From positions 279,150-343,149 of the forward strand of contig VWZL01000009.1 in NCBI GenBank assembly GCA_013396915.1: a DNA stretch of 64,000 nucleotides, written 5' to 3'. The notes below the pieces were generated by a model that had not been told where the DNA came from, did not search any database, and was given only the letters and a program-made list of their open reading frames with translations. Source of the stretch: Stercorarius parasiticus. Taxonomy: Eukaryota; Chordata; Aves; Charadriiformes; Stercorariidae. The stretch's first letter is position 1. Every line of letters starts with the position of its first letter. Made by a program: the position numbers and the translations under genes. This document shows positions 27,801 through 40,415 of the stretch, piece after piece.

Positions 27801-28787
27801 CGTACGTTTGATTCTGGAGCATGGTTTGAGGGCTGCTCCTTTCTTCCTTGCTCCTCTTCTTTGTCCCGTGAAGCCAGGCGCTCCACCCGCCAGGGAGCGG
27901 ACCCAGCAGCAGGGAAGAGGAGGTCCCGTGACGTGCTGCCACCGGCACCACGGCCCAAAAACACACAGCCACAAGTGGCAACAACGTGTAATGTGAGACC
28001 CTCGGGTGCGGGCGAGAGGGAAAAAAATGGAGGCACAATGTAATGATCTGGGGAAGCGGACAGCAAAACAAAAAGAAAGGAGCAGCCCGAATTTGGTAAT
28101 AGGTTCAGTGCAACGGTATGTGCTTTGGGAACTCAGTATCGTTGTAGCAGTGAGTCCTAAAATTATGTTCGCTTTTTAAAAAAAGAAATAACATCCATGA
28201 GAGGCGTGAGGAAACAACAGAGGGCACTAATATTTAAAGTGCCATGATTTTATTGCTCCCATAGAAGTCAGGCTGCTTTTTAGTAAAAACTCACCAATCT
28301 GCAGCTCAAGACTTGCCTAGAAGTAGCCCATCACTCCTGTACCAAGCACTGTCTCCAGAAAAGACGCTCAGGGCAAGTTCCTATCCCTTAAAGTAAGCAT
28401 CAGGGAGGAACAGGCTTAAGCGCAAGGTAAATGAGAACCAAGGGACAATTTCTCGCAGCTCGGTGCAGCTCTTTGTGGAGAACTCCTTTCACTTAGAACA
28501 GGCATTACGTGTGTAAACCCCACGCTGAACGAAACCCCATCCGCTTGGCAATTACGAAAGCTGCATGCGCAGGTGAATACGATGTGACCGACTGCACTTC
28601 CAACTGGGAAAGACCGATGCTGGGCTAAGGTAAATCAGAGATGCGTGGATCATGTTCTGACAGTCATATTCAGCTGGTGACAAAAACCAGAGTTTTAGTG
28701 AGCTAACTCGTCGTGAGAGCTCTGACAAACTGAAGGAACATCAGGTTTCCTGATACCAGTCAACTCAAAAGGAAGTGTGTTTGTCTT

Positions 28788-28808
28788 GGGGGGGGAAAAA
28801 AAAAAAAA
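28788..28808. repeat. G8A13 homopolymer pair
   Basis: Eight G are followed by thirteen A on the plus strand, in the intron between exons 12 and 13. Lengths of such runs are prone to sequencing error. Confidence 0.85.
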
Positions 28809-30207
28809 CAAACAGAAAAACTTGAGAAGTCAGGAAAAGGACAAAAGAAAATAAGCCGCTTTGAGAAAAGCGGCTCTTGAGAAAGGATACCATGATCCCT
28901 CTCAACAACTATGAACGAGCAGTGAAACGGCTCACTCCAAAGCCTGTAATTAGCTGACAGGAGACACTGAAAAAAGTTACTTGGCTTCACTTGAGGATTT
29001 AAATTGTATTTTACCTGCGTATTTTTAAAATAACTATACTTTGAAGCACAAAATGTTTGCTTTTTTACCCGCATAAGTCTGCTGCAGTGTTATTTCCTTC
29101 CTGTCCTCCGCCTCCCTCTCAGCCTGCCCCAGATGACAGCTCGACGTGAAATGCCGAGCTGGAGCCGCCTTCTCCGGGCAGAAAGTGTAGACACTAAGAA
29201 GCGGGAAGACGGTCTACGAATCGAGGTTAGCCGATTATTTTAAAATGAGAAAATAGGAAGCTTTTCCTTGTCCACGGGAAGGCTCCCGATGTAAAATCAA
29301 GTTGAAGTAAAATGACTAACAGGCAACCTCCCTGGATTTCTGATGGCACTGTACTGTGCAGAACGAGGCAGAAGAGTTGAGTTTTTGTTCGAGTAGAGCT
29401 CGTAGTTCTTGCCTCAAAAACCCCAGACCATGAGGATGCAGATGGTGGCTGAGGACTTGTTGCCCTAGGGCAGCCTGGGGCCTGAAGGACTACGGAAGCG
29501 CTTTTGGTTCTGTGGCTTTGGCACGGTCAGGCGAGAAGGGCGGTTCCTCTGCCGTCCAGGTTCCACAGGCCCGAGAGAAGACAAGGAATACAGTAACAGC
29601 CTGGAAGCGACCTCCGCTTCGCAACTCCTCAGCGCTGTCGTTGAACTGGATGAATAACAAACTTCACCGATTTAAAAACCCCAGCACGCAAGGAGATGGA
29701 GGAGCGTTAGTGAAACAGCGCTGCTGGCTGCTGCCGGCAGGATAAAGAGGGCACTCAGGTGAAGAGAGATGCAGTGGGCCCAAGGGATTATTAAGACACT
29801 AAGGGATTTCCAACTTGAGAGCCCGTAATGGACTACCAATACCAACTTTAGTGATAGTACTTTTAAAATTGTCCTTCATCTCAGGATAACATCTGCGTGC
29901 TATTATGGCCAACAACTTGCAATTAATAGAGAAGGCTTTTATCAAAGATTTCACAGAAGTGTAACACACGTGCTCGCTCAGTAGCCAGACGCGCTGCTAA
30001 GAGCGCAGTCCGCCGTGTTGAAGCTGGTCTTGTCTTCCGTTTATTGCGTATCACGAATGAAAGAACACTCCGTCTGCAGACGGCTTATGTCGCACGTAGC
30101 TCTCCTGTTACTTGACCCATTTGCTACGGTTGTCTGTGTTTCCCAACACGGTATATAATCGTGAGTCACACACACTCAGTGACTTTTTCCAGTAAGTCTT
30201 TACTCAC

Positions 30208-30303
30208 CACTTTGCAGCAGAGGGGCCAGAACCACCAGAGCAGACCGAGTGCCACTAACAGTAACAGCACAAGAACAGCGATGAGCGCCGCTACTCCACT
30301 CGA
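30208..30303 (-). CDS. ANTXR2: ANTXR2 exon 12 (transmembrane helix)
   Basis: The 96-nt exon encodes exactly 32 codons in phase 0. It starts [12 protein letters not shown], continues as a leucine-rich hydrophobic stretch, and ends with [10 protein letters not shown]. It supplies the single membrane-spanning helix. The aromatic cluster and paired Cys at the cytoplasmic border are shared by ANTXR1 and ANTXR2, and juxtamembrane cysteines are reported palmitoylation sites in ANTXR1. The acceptor is CTTCGCAG and the donor AAAGTG|GTGAGT. Removing this exon would keep the frame and give a protein without an anchor; whether that happens cannot be seen from the sequence. Confidence 0.96.
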
Positions 30304-33300
30304 CTGCGAAGAAAGCAGAAAGACGGCGTCAGTGGCTGTTGCCAATAACTGCTGCCTGCTTTCCCCGCTCGCCCCAAACCAGCTTCCTACTGACTGATGC
30401 AGATCCCAGACAAAGTGATCCGTCACATGCTGCTATTCCCAATGGAGGAATTCCTCACAAAGGGTCGAGAAGAGGGTCTCAGCCAAATTCGTGTTTGGCA
30501 CAAGTGCAGTCACACCCTCCGTGGGAAGCCTCCTCAGCTCCACGAGTGATGTAGAAGGTAAGCTAGGGTGCTTCAACAGGAGCTGCCTATCACAACGAAT
30601 GACGTGTCAACGCGAACGTGGGGGAGGAGGTGGTAAAATGCTATTCGTGTTTCTCATTCCCTACATAGTCTGGGGGAATCCCCTACGTGTTCCACTGCAG
30701 TCAGTGGATTCGTTCTGATGCAAAACTGATACGCTTGAGATACGAACAAGGCCCAGCTTGAAGAAAATAAAGGGTACGTGGACTGCTAAGAAACGGGCTG
30801 TTGGACACAAACAGGTAAAGTCTCTTCCTGAGGCTGTGGATGGATGAGAGGTGCCCTTCTCCTCCCACGAGGGCACAGGTCTGTGCGGATTGGTGGCTGG
30901 GTGGAATTTTAAGGAATCTCTGCTAACAATGCATATGTAAGGCATTTGTGCTTATCGCCCACACGCGGGGCATTCACACTGTACAGCCTGTAGCACACTA
31001 AATCCCTGCACTGTGCTGGGAACGCTCGAACGAGTGTTGCTGCTTTCGGCAATGCTGCTTTTAATGAAGAAATGAATCTCCCACCACCTCAAACCCACAT
31101 CCTGTAGGTGCTTTTATTCTTACGCTTGGTGTTCTGTGCTGCTGTGCTGGTTGAGAACAACACTGAGAAAAATGCAGCGGTGACCTTATGAAAATAGAAG
31201 TTACTGAGACTTCGGCTGAGGAAAAAGGAAGGGACGGGAACCCAGGGAATCACTGAGCCTGGAGTAAAGCGTGAGCGATTCTGTCGAAGTGAAGACGAGT
31301 CGTGCCGGAGATACACCGCTGCAGATGCACCTGTAGGTGCAGCGAGGCATATGCATGTACGAGAAACAGGTAGGATGCACGCCTCGTGCCTCCGTGCAGC
31401 GTATTTTTTGTTTGCTTTCACGGCAGCAGTGTGTGTGTGCTAGGGGAGGCTGTAACTTGTAACTCTTAACATAGCGAGTAGCCATCAGCTGCTCAGCTAT
31501 CACAATTAGTGGAACAATTCTAGCAGTGACCCATTTCTTGCAGTTGCCCATCTGCTACTATGGAAACAGCAGTACTCCTTGTATGGAGCCGTCGCTGCTG
31601 CAACACGTCTGAAAGGCGGAAAAAAAAAAAGAATAAAGAAAAAAAAGGATGATCAGAAGTACAACAGTTTTTCCTGTCAATACACATCTGTACTCACTCT
31701 GTTTCCTGTTAGTGACAACTTCTGACCACAGAGACGCACTGTTCGAGTACGGCAGAGGGAAGACAGCCGTACCCAGCAATCTACTATGATTTGCTTTGCG
31801 TCAATGCTTTGTTTTTTCACCTATCTGTGCAATCTTAGCAATTTTTAAGGGGACATGGGGACGGACTTAGCATGTGCTGCTTTCTCTGAAAGGACAAAGA
31901 CAGAGAGAAAAGCAGTTTGCTGTTAGTCTCCAGCATCCTCCTGTGACTGTACTGTCCTTGCGTCACCGTCTGAGCGGCTGCTTCAGCGCGCTGTGCTGTA
32001 AGCTTGAAATGCTTCCCAATGATAACGAGGCCCTTAACCAGAGAAACGTCATTTGGGAAACGTGTGTTTCTTCGGCTCTCCATTTATTCAGGCTTTCTTC
32101 CTCAAACTGAAGGGCTGAGCTGAGATGACTGATTTCTACTGTTACCCAAGTATTTAGTTTTTAAATGAACAGAAGAAAAATGCCGTTTTTTCTCTTTAAA
32201 GACAATTACCTACGAGCGATAAAAGTACTGCTGGAAAGATACACGCTGATGCGCAGAAGGTGCTGTTCTGTATGCTTCTATGCCTGACAGGAAAGCTGTG
32301 CTAAAGTCACACTTGAAATGAGACAAATTTATAGAAACATGGTATCCACGCGCAGCACGTTTTCAAAACCTCCTGTCTAATTGCAAAAATTTTAACTGTC
32401 CTGCCTATGTAATACAGAAGGCAGAAGAAATTAATGGAGAGCAGAAATAGGAGATTAGAAATTTTCATGTACTAAGTTAGAAAAGTCACTGACTGCGTAA
32501 GTACGTGGTTTATCCTAGAAGCCGTTTTTGACTCTTTTCTCTAAGCCTGTGATAAAAACATAGCAGGATGTTCACGCTACTTGACCCTAGGCTCACCTCA
32601 GGGACTCCAGCCTGTGTTTGACAAAGACTGTCTCCCTAATTAACAGAGCTGAGAGCCTGCACTGCTTACTCGGGCACCAAAGTCAGGTATGTGAAGTGAC
32701 GTAGCGTCAGCATCCTCCTGTAGGATTGTAAGCACCTTCCCTTCGCAGGCTGGAGTCCAAGGTCCCGCCTGCTGCCACGATCTGCTCGGGGGAACTGGGC
32801 GGCGGTGGCGCACCGGGCTCTCAGGACACGACTCAGTTGGTAGTGAGCAGGTCCCTGAGGGCAGGGAAGCGTCCCGGCATTTCGAAAGGCACAGCTGCGC
32901 ACTGTGCTGAAGTGAGTTGTCGTAATGCATTTCGCAAAATACAGTTCACAAGCTACGGAAAAATACAAGCCCCGCAGAGTCACGGAACACACGGACACCG
33001 CTTGGATCTCAGGGCAGAGCCGGCTGAGGTGGCCTGGGAGAGGAGGAGAATTCCGGGACTCTCCCTCTCCGTATAGTCCTGCGTGTGCTCTACGTCAGCA
33101 GCCCCTGCAGCAGCCAGCACGGAGGCAGCAGCAATGGAAGGAGGAGCCCTTGTAGCAGAGCCTATGTCAGAAAGCAAAGGTAGATCTCCATACCTGCCAC
33201 GTAAGAGATGGCTTTTGCGTGTAATTAGCAAGTCTGGCATGATACATACAGCAATACTTCACTGAAGTGGAGCGCTGCAAAAAAAGATCTTCCTAAAATA

Positions 33301-33693
33301 AAGCCGTCTGCCATCTTAATGGGAAGAATGAAGGCATTTGTTTTATGTAACTGCAGAAAAATACCTTGTCTGCCACCCCACACGCAATTCATCAGGGTAT
33401 TCGAAACAGCTGAAAACTCTGCGTCGCGTGTAGCGGTGTTACAAAACAGACTCTAAGCGTGTCCCAAAATACGGAGAAAGCGACTTAGGACATATATGTA
33501 TGTATGTACCTACTTGTTAAGAAGTGATGTATCATTAAATTATGTATATTCTGAATGTGTCTGCACAGGTGTATTTTTTTAGTTAGGCGGATCTGTGCAT
33601 TCCAAATATCTACCGGGACTTGCCACGCGCTGAGGTTCTCTGCAGCGAGAGGTTTCAGGATTTTACATTGAAGGATGTTAGCCATTTACTTAC
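30304..33693 (-). other. ANTXR2: Intron between exons 11 and 12
   Basis: This is a 3,390-bp phase-0 intron. It contains poly-A interrupted tracts near 31620-31650, moderately GC-rich stretches (32750-33180) with several CpG, and short unrecognised open frames such as 31089-31421 and 32666-32998 on the minus strand. No transposon or other gene was recognised. Confidence 0.8.
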
Positions 33694-33772
33694 GCACTCC
33701 GAAGCGGTGATTGTTAATGAGCTGGACATGAAAGATTGCCCTTCATTCAAACTCACCAAAACTTCCAGAGTT
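33694..33772 (-). CDS. ANTXR2: ANTXR2 exon 11 (end of ectodomain)
   Basis: The 79-nt exon supplies one base to complete Gln and then 26 codons, TLEVLVSLNEGQSFMSSS followed by LTITASEC. It is the last strand pair of the Ig-like ectodomain. The pattern T-L-x-V-x-V-S-x-N-x-G-x-S and the terminal T-A-x-E-C fit ANTXR2, and the final Cys is a conserved position just outside the membrane. The acceptor is CTTTCCAG|A and the donor GAGTGC|GTAAGT. It ends in phase 0, so the following transmembrane exon is a clean cassette. Loop residues differ noticeably from mammals. Confidence 0.93.
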
Positions 33773-35012
33773 CTGGAAAGAAAGAGAAAGAAAAATAAAT
33801 CGGCAGCCATAACGCAGTCAATAAAAGCGCACACGTGCTACGCAGACACCTGTACATACAGACTGTTCAACAGAGAGCGTTCCACCAGAGGAACGTGGGA
33901 GTCGGGGCTCTGCGCTGCACCAGGCGTCACAAGTGACGCCAGAGAAATCACAACGCTAACGGGATTGCTTTGTGTTACCGTTTCTAGAAACCACCGATGA
34001 CTTTTAAGTGATCAAGGTCCCTAGCCGCTGCAGGGCTGGACCTTGTGGCTTTCAGAAACCGCTTTTTGGTCATTTCAGACCGAGCTTTCTTTTCCTCAGT
34101 TTATGCTGCTTAAAATGAACAGTACGGTCTCTGCGGGTACGCTGTTGATTGCTGTTTGGAAATAATTTTAGTCTTCTCGATCGAGAGCTGCCTGAGTAGA
34201 GAACATCCCTTCTGTATTCCACGTAGCATAGCGTACTGCAAAAAGTTTTACATAAAATAAATTGAAGTTCAACTGTAAAAATAACATTGTTTGGTCTGTT
34301 CCGTAAACATCTCTTTAGTCGTATGCAGACGTTACGGATAAAAATGTCGGATAATTATAAATGGTCAAGACTTTCTATAAATAGTATATAATCACTGCAT
34401 ACAAATCGTATGTGGTTTACACTTTACAAATTAACCCTAGAAGAAAACAACACATGGCGAATGTTAAACATAAGAAGACTCTTCAGCTTCTCTGGCTTGG
34501 ATTCCCAAGATTCAGACAGTTTATATTCTGCATAGATGTAATTAAATAAAAATATAGATATCCATGAACTAAAATGATTAATCATTTATACCGTTCTTAC
34601 ATGTCATGAATTTTTATTCTGGCACAAGTGCTTTAGTCAATATGGAGTTCAAAGCTACTTTAACTAATTTGGCTAATTTCTTTTTCAGTTTCAGTAAAAG
34701 TGAAGTAAGTTGCTTCCGCTCAACTCATTTTTAGATGATCTGTGTTATGAATAATTGATCTAACGGAAAGAATAACTCTCATTTACTTCTAATTATTACT
34801 AGGATACCTGAATCGGAACAGATAAAAAATTGATTCAGTTCCCTTCCGACGCACTAAATAAAGCAAACTATACCAAAACTGGTGTTAGTGAAGAGTTTTT
34901 TTCACGTGATGCTTTTTCATTCTTATTTTCAACGTTTTGCTTCGCCACTCACGAGAAATGCTGTGGGAAACGTGAGTCTGACCGGCACCACGACCCTCCC
35001 GAGCGCAGAGCA

Positions 35013-35048
35013 TCAGAGCAGGGCTCCCCGTCAGAGCAGGGCTCGCGC
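35013..35048. repeat. Two-copy 18-bp tandem duplication
   Basis: The unit TCAGAGCAGGGCTC plus four bases occurs twice head to tail (35013-35030 and 35031-35048), with the first 14 bases identical. It looks like a recent small tandem duplication. Confidence 0.8.
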
Positions 35049-35291
35049 ACAGGCTGTGCTGGTGCAACACAGCCCACGTCCTGGCGGGTGCCCCTGAGGA
35101 AACTGCTGTCGGTAAACTCTCAAACCTTTTGGAGATTTGCACATCATAAACACAGCACAGGAAGCGTTTTTCTGTCCCAGTCACCAGCCCACAGCCCGGT
35201 GACATTAACGTGACTCTTCCCGGTGTCCCGGCATCGCATCCTTTTGCACCCTGGTGATACCACCGGACTAGCTACGACCGTACGGGTGTAA

Positions 35292-35352
35292 CCGAATCAC
35301 AGAATATCTCCAGTTGGAAGGGAATAACTGAATTCAGCCCATACATGCTGAA
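35292..35352 (-). mobile_element. Short CR1-like 3'-end fragment
   Basis: On the plus strand AATCACAGAATATCTCCAGT followed by TGGAAGGGA resembles the reverse complement of the common CR1 3' end (AATCACAGAATGGTTTGGGT then TGGAAGGGACC). That puts a truncated CR1 on the minus strand. Only about 30-60 bases are recognisable, as is usual for 5'-truncated copies. Confidence 0.5.
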
Positions 35353-38300
35353 GGATCCACAGCGCACAGAAGTATTTTGGGATGGCAACTTTTCAGTTAA
35401 GCACACATTCAAAGAAGAAAGATTAATTTCTTACACGTTTCATTTTCCCCCATTAGCCTCGTCTTTTTAAAGCATGACTTAGAGGAACGCGCCACAGGCT
35501 CTGCTCCGGGTTTTGAACTTGGCTACGCCCAAGAAAGGGCATTCATTGTGGTCGTGTTTCTTGAACATAAAAGCTGCTCGGCCTTTCTGCTTCTTCTGAA
35601 CTTTCCACAGTAATGGTGGGGGCCTTCCCGCCGCCTGATGCCATAATTGGGATTCTACTGCTCGGTTCGAAGCCTGCTAGCACGGTAAGAACCCTTCCAA
35701 CTGCTCTAAATCCAAATGTAGTACACCAAGTAATTTTGATTTTTAAATCAACGTATCGCGTTCTTGAAGAACCTAGACCGTTTTATACCTCCTGCATCGA
35801 CTTTATTTCCGATGATATTTTAACCTAAACACCTTGTAGGTTTTCCTCAGCTCTTTTATCTTTAGTTGGAACCATTTCTGAAGTCTCTTGTTGGGCAAAA
35901 CTCCCGCGCAGATCAAAAATAATTCTGCCTGTGCACTAGCGAAGAACTGCTGGATTTGGCCAGTCACATCTGGCTCCGGTTGCTGCCAGCTACTGGGGTC
36001 AAATTTCCAAAATGCTTTCAGATGCTCACTTTTTCCTCATTTCATTTTATTTTTTTTTTTAGAAAAATAAATGTGAATCTGTGATTTCCTGTGGGTTTTT
36101 CTCTGCTGTCCAGTCAATTCCCTTTGCTGCCTGGCAGTTATCATCCTTCCCTGTGACTCGTGTGCGTTCTTGTCAGTCAGGAATATTTTCTAACATCATT
36201 TCACAACGTTTTATATCCTCTGGCAGTTTGTTGATTTACACGATGTGCTACTACCAGTCCCAAACCTACGTGGCTGAAAAGGAAGATGCATCGGTGGCTG
36301 AGTACCGCTGCCAGCGCGAGCAGGCGCTATCTGAACTGTCATACACTCGGGCTCGCACGCTGTTCACCTGAGCGGCTACCAACCAAAACGCATTGGAGAG
36401 TTCAGAAGAGCAGCAGTGTACTGCTGAGGCATGTTCTCGCTGTACTAGCAGTGCCTTTAACTGCTACTCGTGTTTGATTTTGTTCTGCTCTGTAAGAAAG
36501 CCTACGCAAAAAACCTGCTAAAATGATAATATAAATCACTTTATACGGATCTTCGTAAGTTTCCACATATCCCTTGGATCTCTAGCAAAAAAAATTCCTA
36601 GTTTTGCAGCAATGCTCCCAAACCTGCAGGGCTGCCCCCCCACCCCCCGAGAGTTTGTCAGCAAAAATCTAGGCGCCCATCGTGGCTTATCCTGAAGGGT
36701 GATACTGGAACTGACTAAAATACTGCATTTCACGCTAACGGTTTCAGCGTGTGAGAGAGACAGCCTATCTCAGGAATTCCTGGACCTGTGACTTAGGTGT
36801 TGGGCTTTCCTGGCTTCCCTAGAAAAAAGCCAGCTTTCAAGACTTAACAGTCGATCCTGTTAGGCTTCTCGCTCTGTTTCTCTTCTTACGCATTAAAGCT
36901 TGGCGCAAGCCACACACTCCTGCTGCAATACTTATTATTTTCTTAAATTTATAGGGACGGTTCTCTCTTGCCTTCATATGGAACATCTGTGTTAGTCTTT
37001 CTCTAGTGGCGTTCCGTAGCCACCACCCTAAGGCTATTTGGGATTTAGAAAAACAGTGAGTAGGGATGTCTGTAATCTATTTTACACGACTTGCCCAAGT
37101 TCCAGAGGGGCGGTGTGCGGAGCGGGCAGGGTCACCGGGACACAACTCTGGCGTTTTAAGCTCTTTGTCTTAGCTTCAGAACACAGGCACGCTCGGGCAC
37201 CAGGTCGATGACAAATTAACAGTTCCTATTAGAGCGCATGAGTTGGTGGAAACAGATCCTCACAAGCGGCACCAAAACCTCAGTCCAGCAGAAACGTCCA
37301 GGAAGAAACTTGCCACTAGCTGAACAGAATCGTACTGCGAAGTTTGCTCAGGCCAGTTATTACAGTTACTAGAACGGGGAGCTTACCCATATTGTTAGTA
37401 GGTGCCACCGAGCAAGCCCCCCCACCTCACCCCCCCCGCCCTCTGGGACTGAACTGTGCTGCCAGTGAGGTCTAGGCTCAGCTCCCGGGGCACACGCCGC
37501 CTCTGTCGCCGCTCTGGCAGAGCAGAAGCCCCAGAACAGGGCACCGATGACGCGTGCGTCTAACGAGAACCGGGCCCCCAGCCCGCAGACCGCATTAGGA
37601 GCGGGTTTGCAGTGCCTGGTGCCACGTGCCACCTCGCCGCTGCCGAGCTTCGCGTTCCCCTAACCTTTAGCTGTCAGTCGGTCTGACAGATATGCCAAGC
37701 AGCAGGCTCACTGAACGCATCAGCTCTCGGCGCAGATACAGTGCAGGGGGAGCAACCAGCTTCCCTATCGACTTCCATTCTGATACACAGCTGCAGGGAT
37801 GAGCCATTCGAGATCTTCCTAGGAGTTACCATACTCGCTCAGTTCTAGAAGCCGCAGAGTGAACTCATACAGATAATTATCTCATCTTCAAAAGGATGAA
37901 CCCGTCAACATACGAAACCACTTCTTTCCTGAAATTGTCATGTCCGTAGGGTATAAGGAACGCATTTTTTCCATTTCTTTAGCATCCACCTGTTTGATGG
38001 GCTATGTGTACTTCTGGTTCATATGAACAGTACCTCTTCAGATCTGGAGTTCCAAAAACGACACGGCCTATTTCTTCCACTCACTCATTCACAACCAGCC
38101 AGCCAAAGATGTATACGTAAATACATATAGTGTTTACTTGTAACTGGCCACATGTGTGAGGCCTTTAGCTCAGCACTCGGCATAAACTGTAAATATTTGG
38201 AAAATAAGGTGACATTCAGCAGCGATTCTCTTTTTGGGCCACTTTCCTCTCGCACTGGCGATTGTCAGTATTTTGCGAGGATCAGGCTCCTTCAGTAAAG

Positions 38301-40343
38301 CGCAGATCAGCTCAGAGCTGAACCGGCCTATGCCACCAGGTGACATCTCTAAATCGTTGGGCCTCTGCTGATGGTTTTTTCTGTAGACTGGGGGAACACC
38401 ATTTCCAGGGTTACGAGACTGCAGTGATTTTTCATGACGGGCTTAGCTCTGAGGGAAGGAGCAGCATAGACTTTGGTCAGCCTCCTGATGGAGGTGATCA
38501 GAAACGCCTCAAAAATGTCTCCACAGACACAAAGTGCCTGATTTTATAAGTCTGCACAGCCGGATCTCCCAGCGATTATTTGATTTACATGACTGTGCTC
38601 ATATCTTAATTGCTTTCCAAAGACTAAAGGAAAATTGCCTCTCCTGCTGCTGCGGTAGGTAGAGCGAGGCTGACAAGAGAAGGGAAGGTGTCCGAGTCCC
38701 GCCCCAGCCCCAAGGAAAGAGGGTGCCGGCGTGAGGCGCGTGTCTGAGCCCTCGCTGTGCCGAGTCCCCGTGCATGTGGTGGCAGCCAGCCAGCACCACC
38801 ATGCACGCCAGGGCAGGCTGCCCCTCAGCTCCCAACAGCCCTGCTCACACAGCCCCGCTTCTGCGCAGAAAGGTTAGACGGATACTAGCTTCGTACCACG
38901 CAGAACAGAACCAAGCGCTGAGCTCTTGACAGCTGCTGCGGAACAGAGAGTCACCTCAGGTCAACCCTGAATAAAACCCACAAAGCTTCGGGAAGTGTCA
39001 ACGTTGATGTTGCTGTGGCAACCCGGGAACTCACCCTCCAGTGCCCGGAGAACCCTCTCCTCCGCAGGGTGCCACGTTCTGCGTGGGTGAGGGTGTGGGT
39101 TTTCCCTCCCCGTGCAGGGCAAGGGGAAGCAGACCCCCAGGGCGACACTCGGAGGTGCCACTAATCGGGGCCAGCTCACGCCAGGCACAAACACCCAGGC
39201 CTTCTGCCACCTACACCCAAAACACGAGGAGTCGAGCAGCTCTCTACAGCCGGCTTGAGAAACGCGCCTGCGGGCAGCCGCCTGCGGGGAAAGGCCAGTG
39301 CGGCCCTTCCCGCTGTCCCGCAGCAATGCAGCAGCGCCCAAACCCAGCAGCTTTGCAGGGCTTTTACCAGGACGCTCGTTCCTATCGCCTGATCGCTTCT
39401 GACACGGCACTGGAGCCAAAGAGATGGCAAACTGGAGCGAACGAGCACGTGGCGTTAACAGGCCATGCAGATACTCACAAACTCTATCGCTTTTTATGTA
39501 CCACAGGCCTCATGTGCAATTTTCCGGCGGTCCACATTCCTAAAGCTATTTCATTGCAATAGGAAAAAGTGGCGGGTTTTATTTACAGGCCATAGCCCTT
39601 GCTCAACGTGGAAGGCATTTTCCTATATGTCGTCTGTGAAGTATCACTTTTTGGATGGGAATCAATCCTGGAGAACTTGGTCTGAAAAGAACGTTTAAAA
39701 AATGTTCTTGTTTATGACCAATGTTAAGCACGCGACTCTTGCAACTTTAAACTGCATCAGTCGTGGCCCGCCGGCTGCTCTACTAAACAGTTTACCAAAA
39801 ACCATAACTTGAGAAGACCCAACAATTGCCGTTCTTTCCTTCCTTTATGTCCACGGCTGTTTTATTGTTACGGAAGAGGAATGTGGCCCACTGCCATATG
39901 TCACTACAGCCCTGGTCTGAAGAATTTCACACCCTGTGAAATACGGCTGACATTTCAATCCACAGTAACCTATTTGCAAAGTATTCATTTGCTCCTTACT
40001 TTATGAGTAGACAATAAAAGACTGCCATTTTATGACCCATTAAAAAAGATGAAAAAATTAAATAAAATTGTGAAAGACATTTGCTGGAAGTAATAAATAA
40101 TTTACCTCCAATTTTCACGCACTGAAAATTAAACTGGCAACTGCTCAAAAAGTTATTAAAATTATGGTGACAAAGGTATTTTAGAATCAAGTGCCAGCAT
40201 TAAAATAGCTAAAATGCTGTACATGGTAGGAAGGAAAAAAAATAGATCTATGTATTTAAAAGGGCGCTTTCCCTTAAAAAACCTACCTCCGTGGTTTAAT
40301 ATATAGCTTTATTACGCAGTTAGTATTAGTACGCCAGCAGTAA

Positions 40344-40415
40344 GTGTGCGTACGCGTTCTAAACATATCTAGCCATACGCGCGCGCGTGTTTGCAGACAT
40401 ATATATGTGTATACA
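40344..40415. repeat. Cluster of three alternating purine-pyrimidine tracts
   Basis: Within 72 bases there are three strictly alternating tracts: 40344-40357 (GTGTGCGTACGCGT), 40374-40390 (CATACGCGCGCGCGTGT) and 40397-40415 (ACATATATATGTGTATACA). The first two contain CG steps favourable to Z-DNA and the third is AT-rich. Confidence 0.88.

Larger units (their letters stand above)
24706..30207 (-). other. ANTXR2: Intron between exons 12 and 13
   Basis: This 5.5-kb phase-0 intron holds most of the simple repeats in the window. They include a CA/CG alternating tract (26975-26998), (TTTTG)n followed by (ATC)5 (27253-27296), a (CT)9 run (27783-27800) and G8A13 (28788-28808). A GC-rich patch at about 27600-28020 with many CpG produces long overlapping open frames on both strands, none recognised and most likely compositional. 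Confidence 0.8.

Noticed and set aside
27545..28071. Long overlapping open frames of 138-173 codons on the minus strand.
   Set aside because: They lie in a GC-rich, CT-repeat-containing patch, overlap in several frames and resemble no known domain.
30208..30303. Possibility that the receptor is ANTXR1 rather than ANTXR2.
   Set aside because: The VIKDPPPP juxtamembrane exon, [11 protein letters not shown] and [17 protein letters not shown] all follow ANTXR2.
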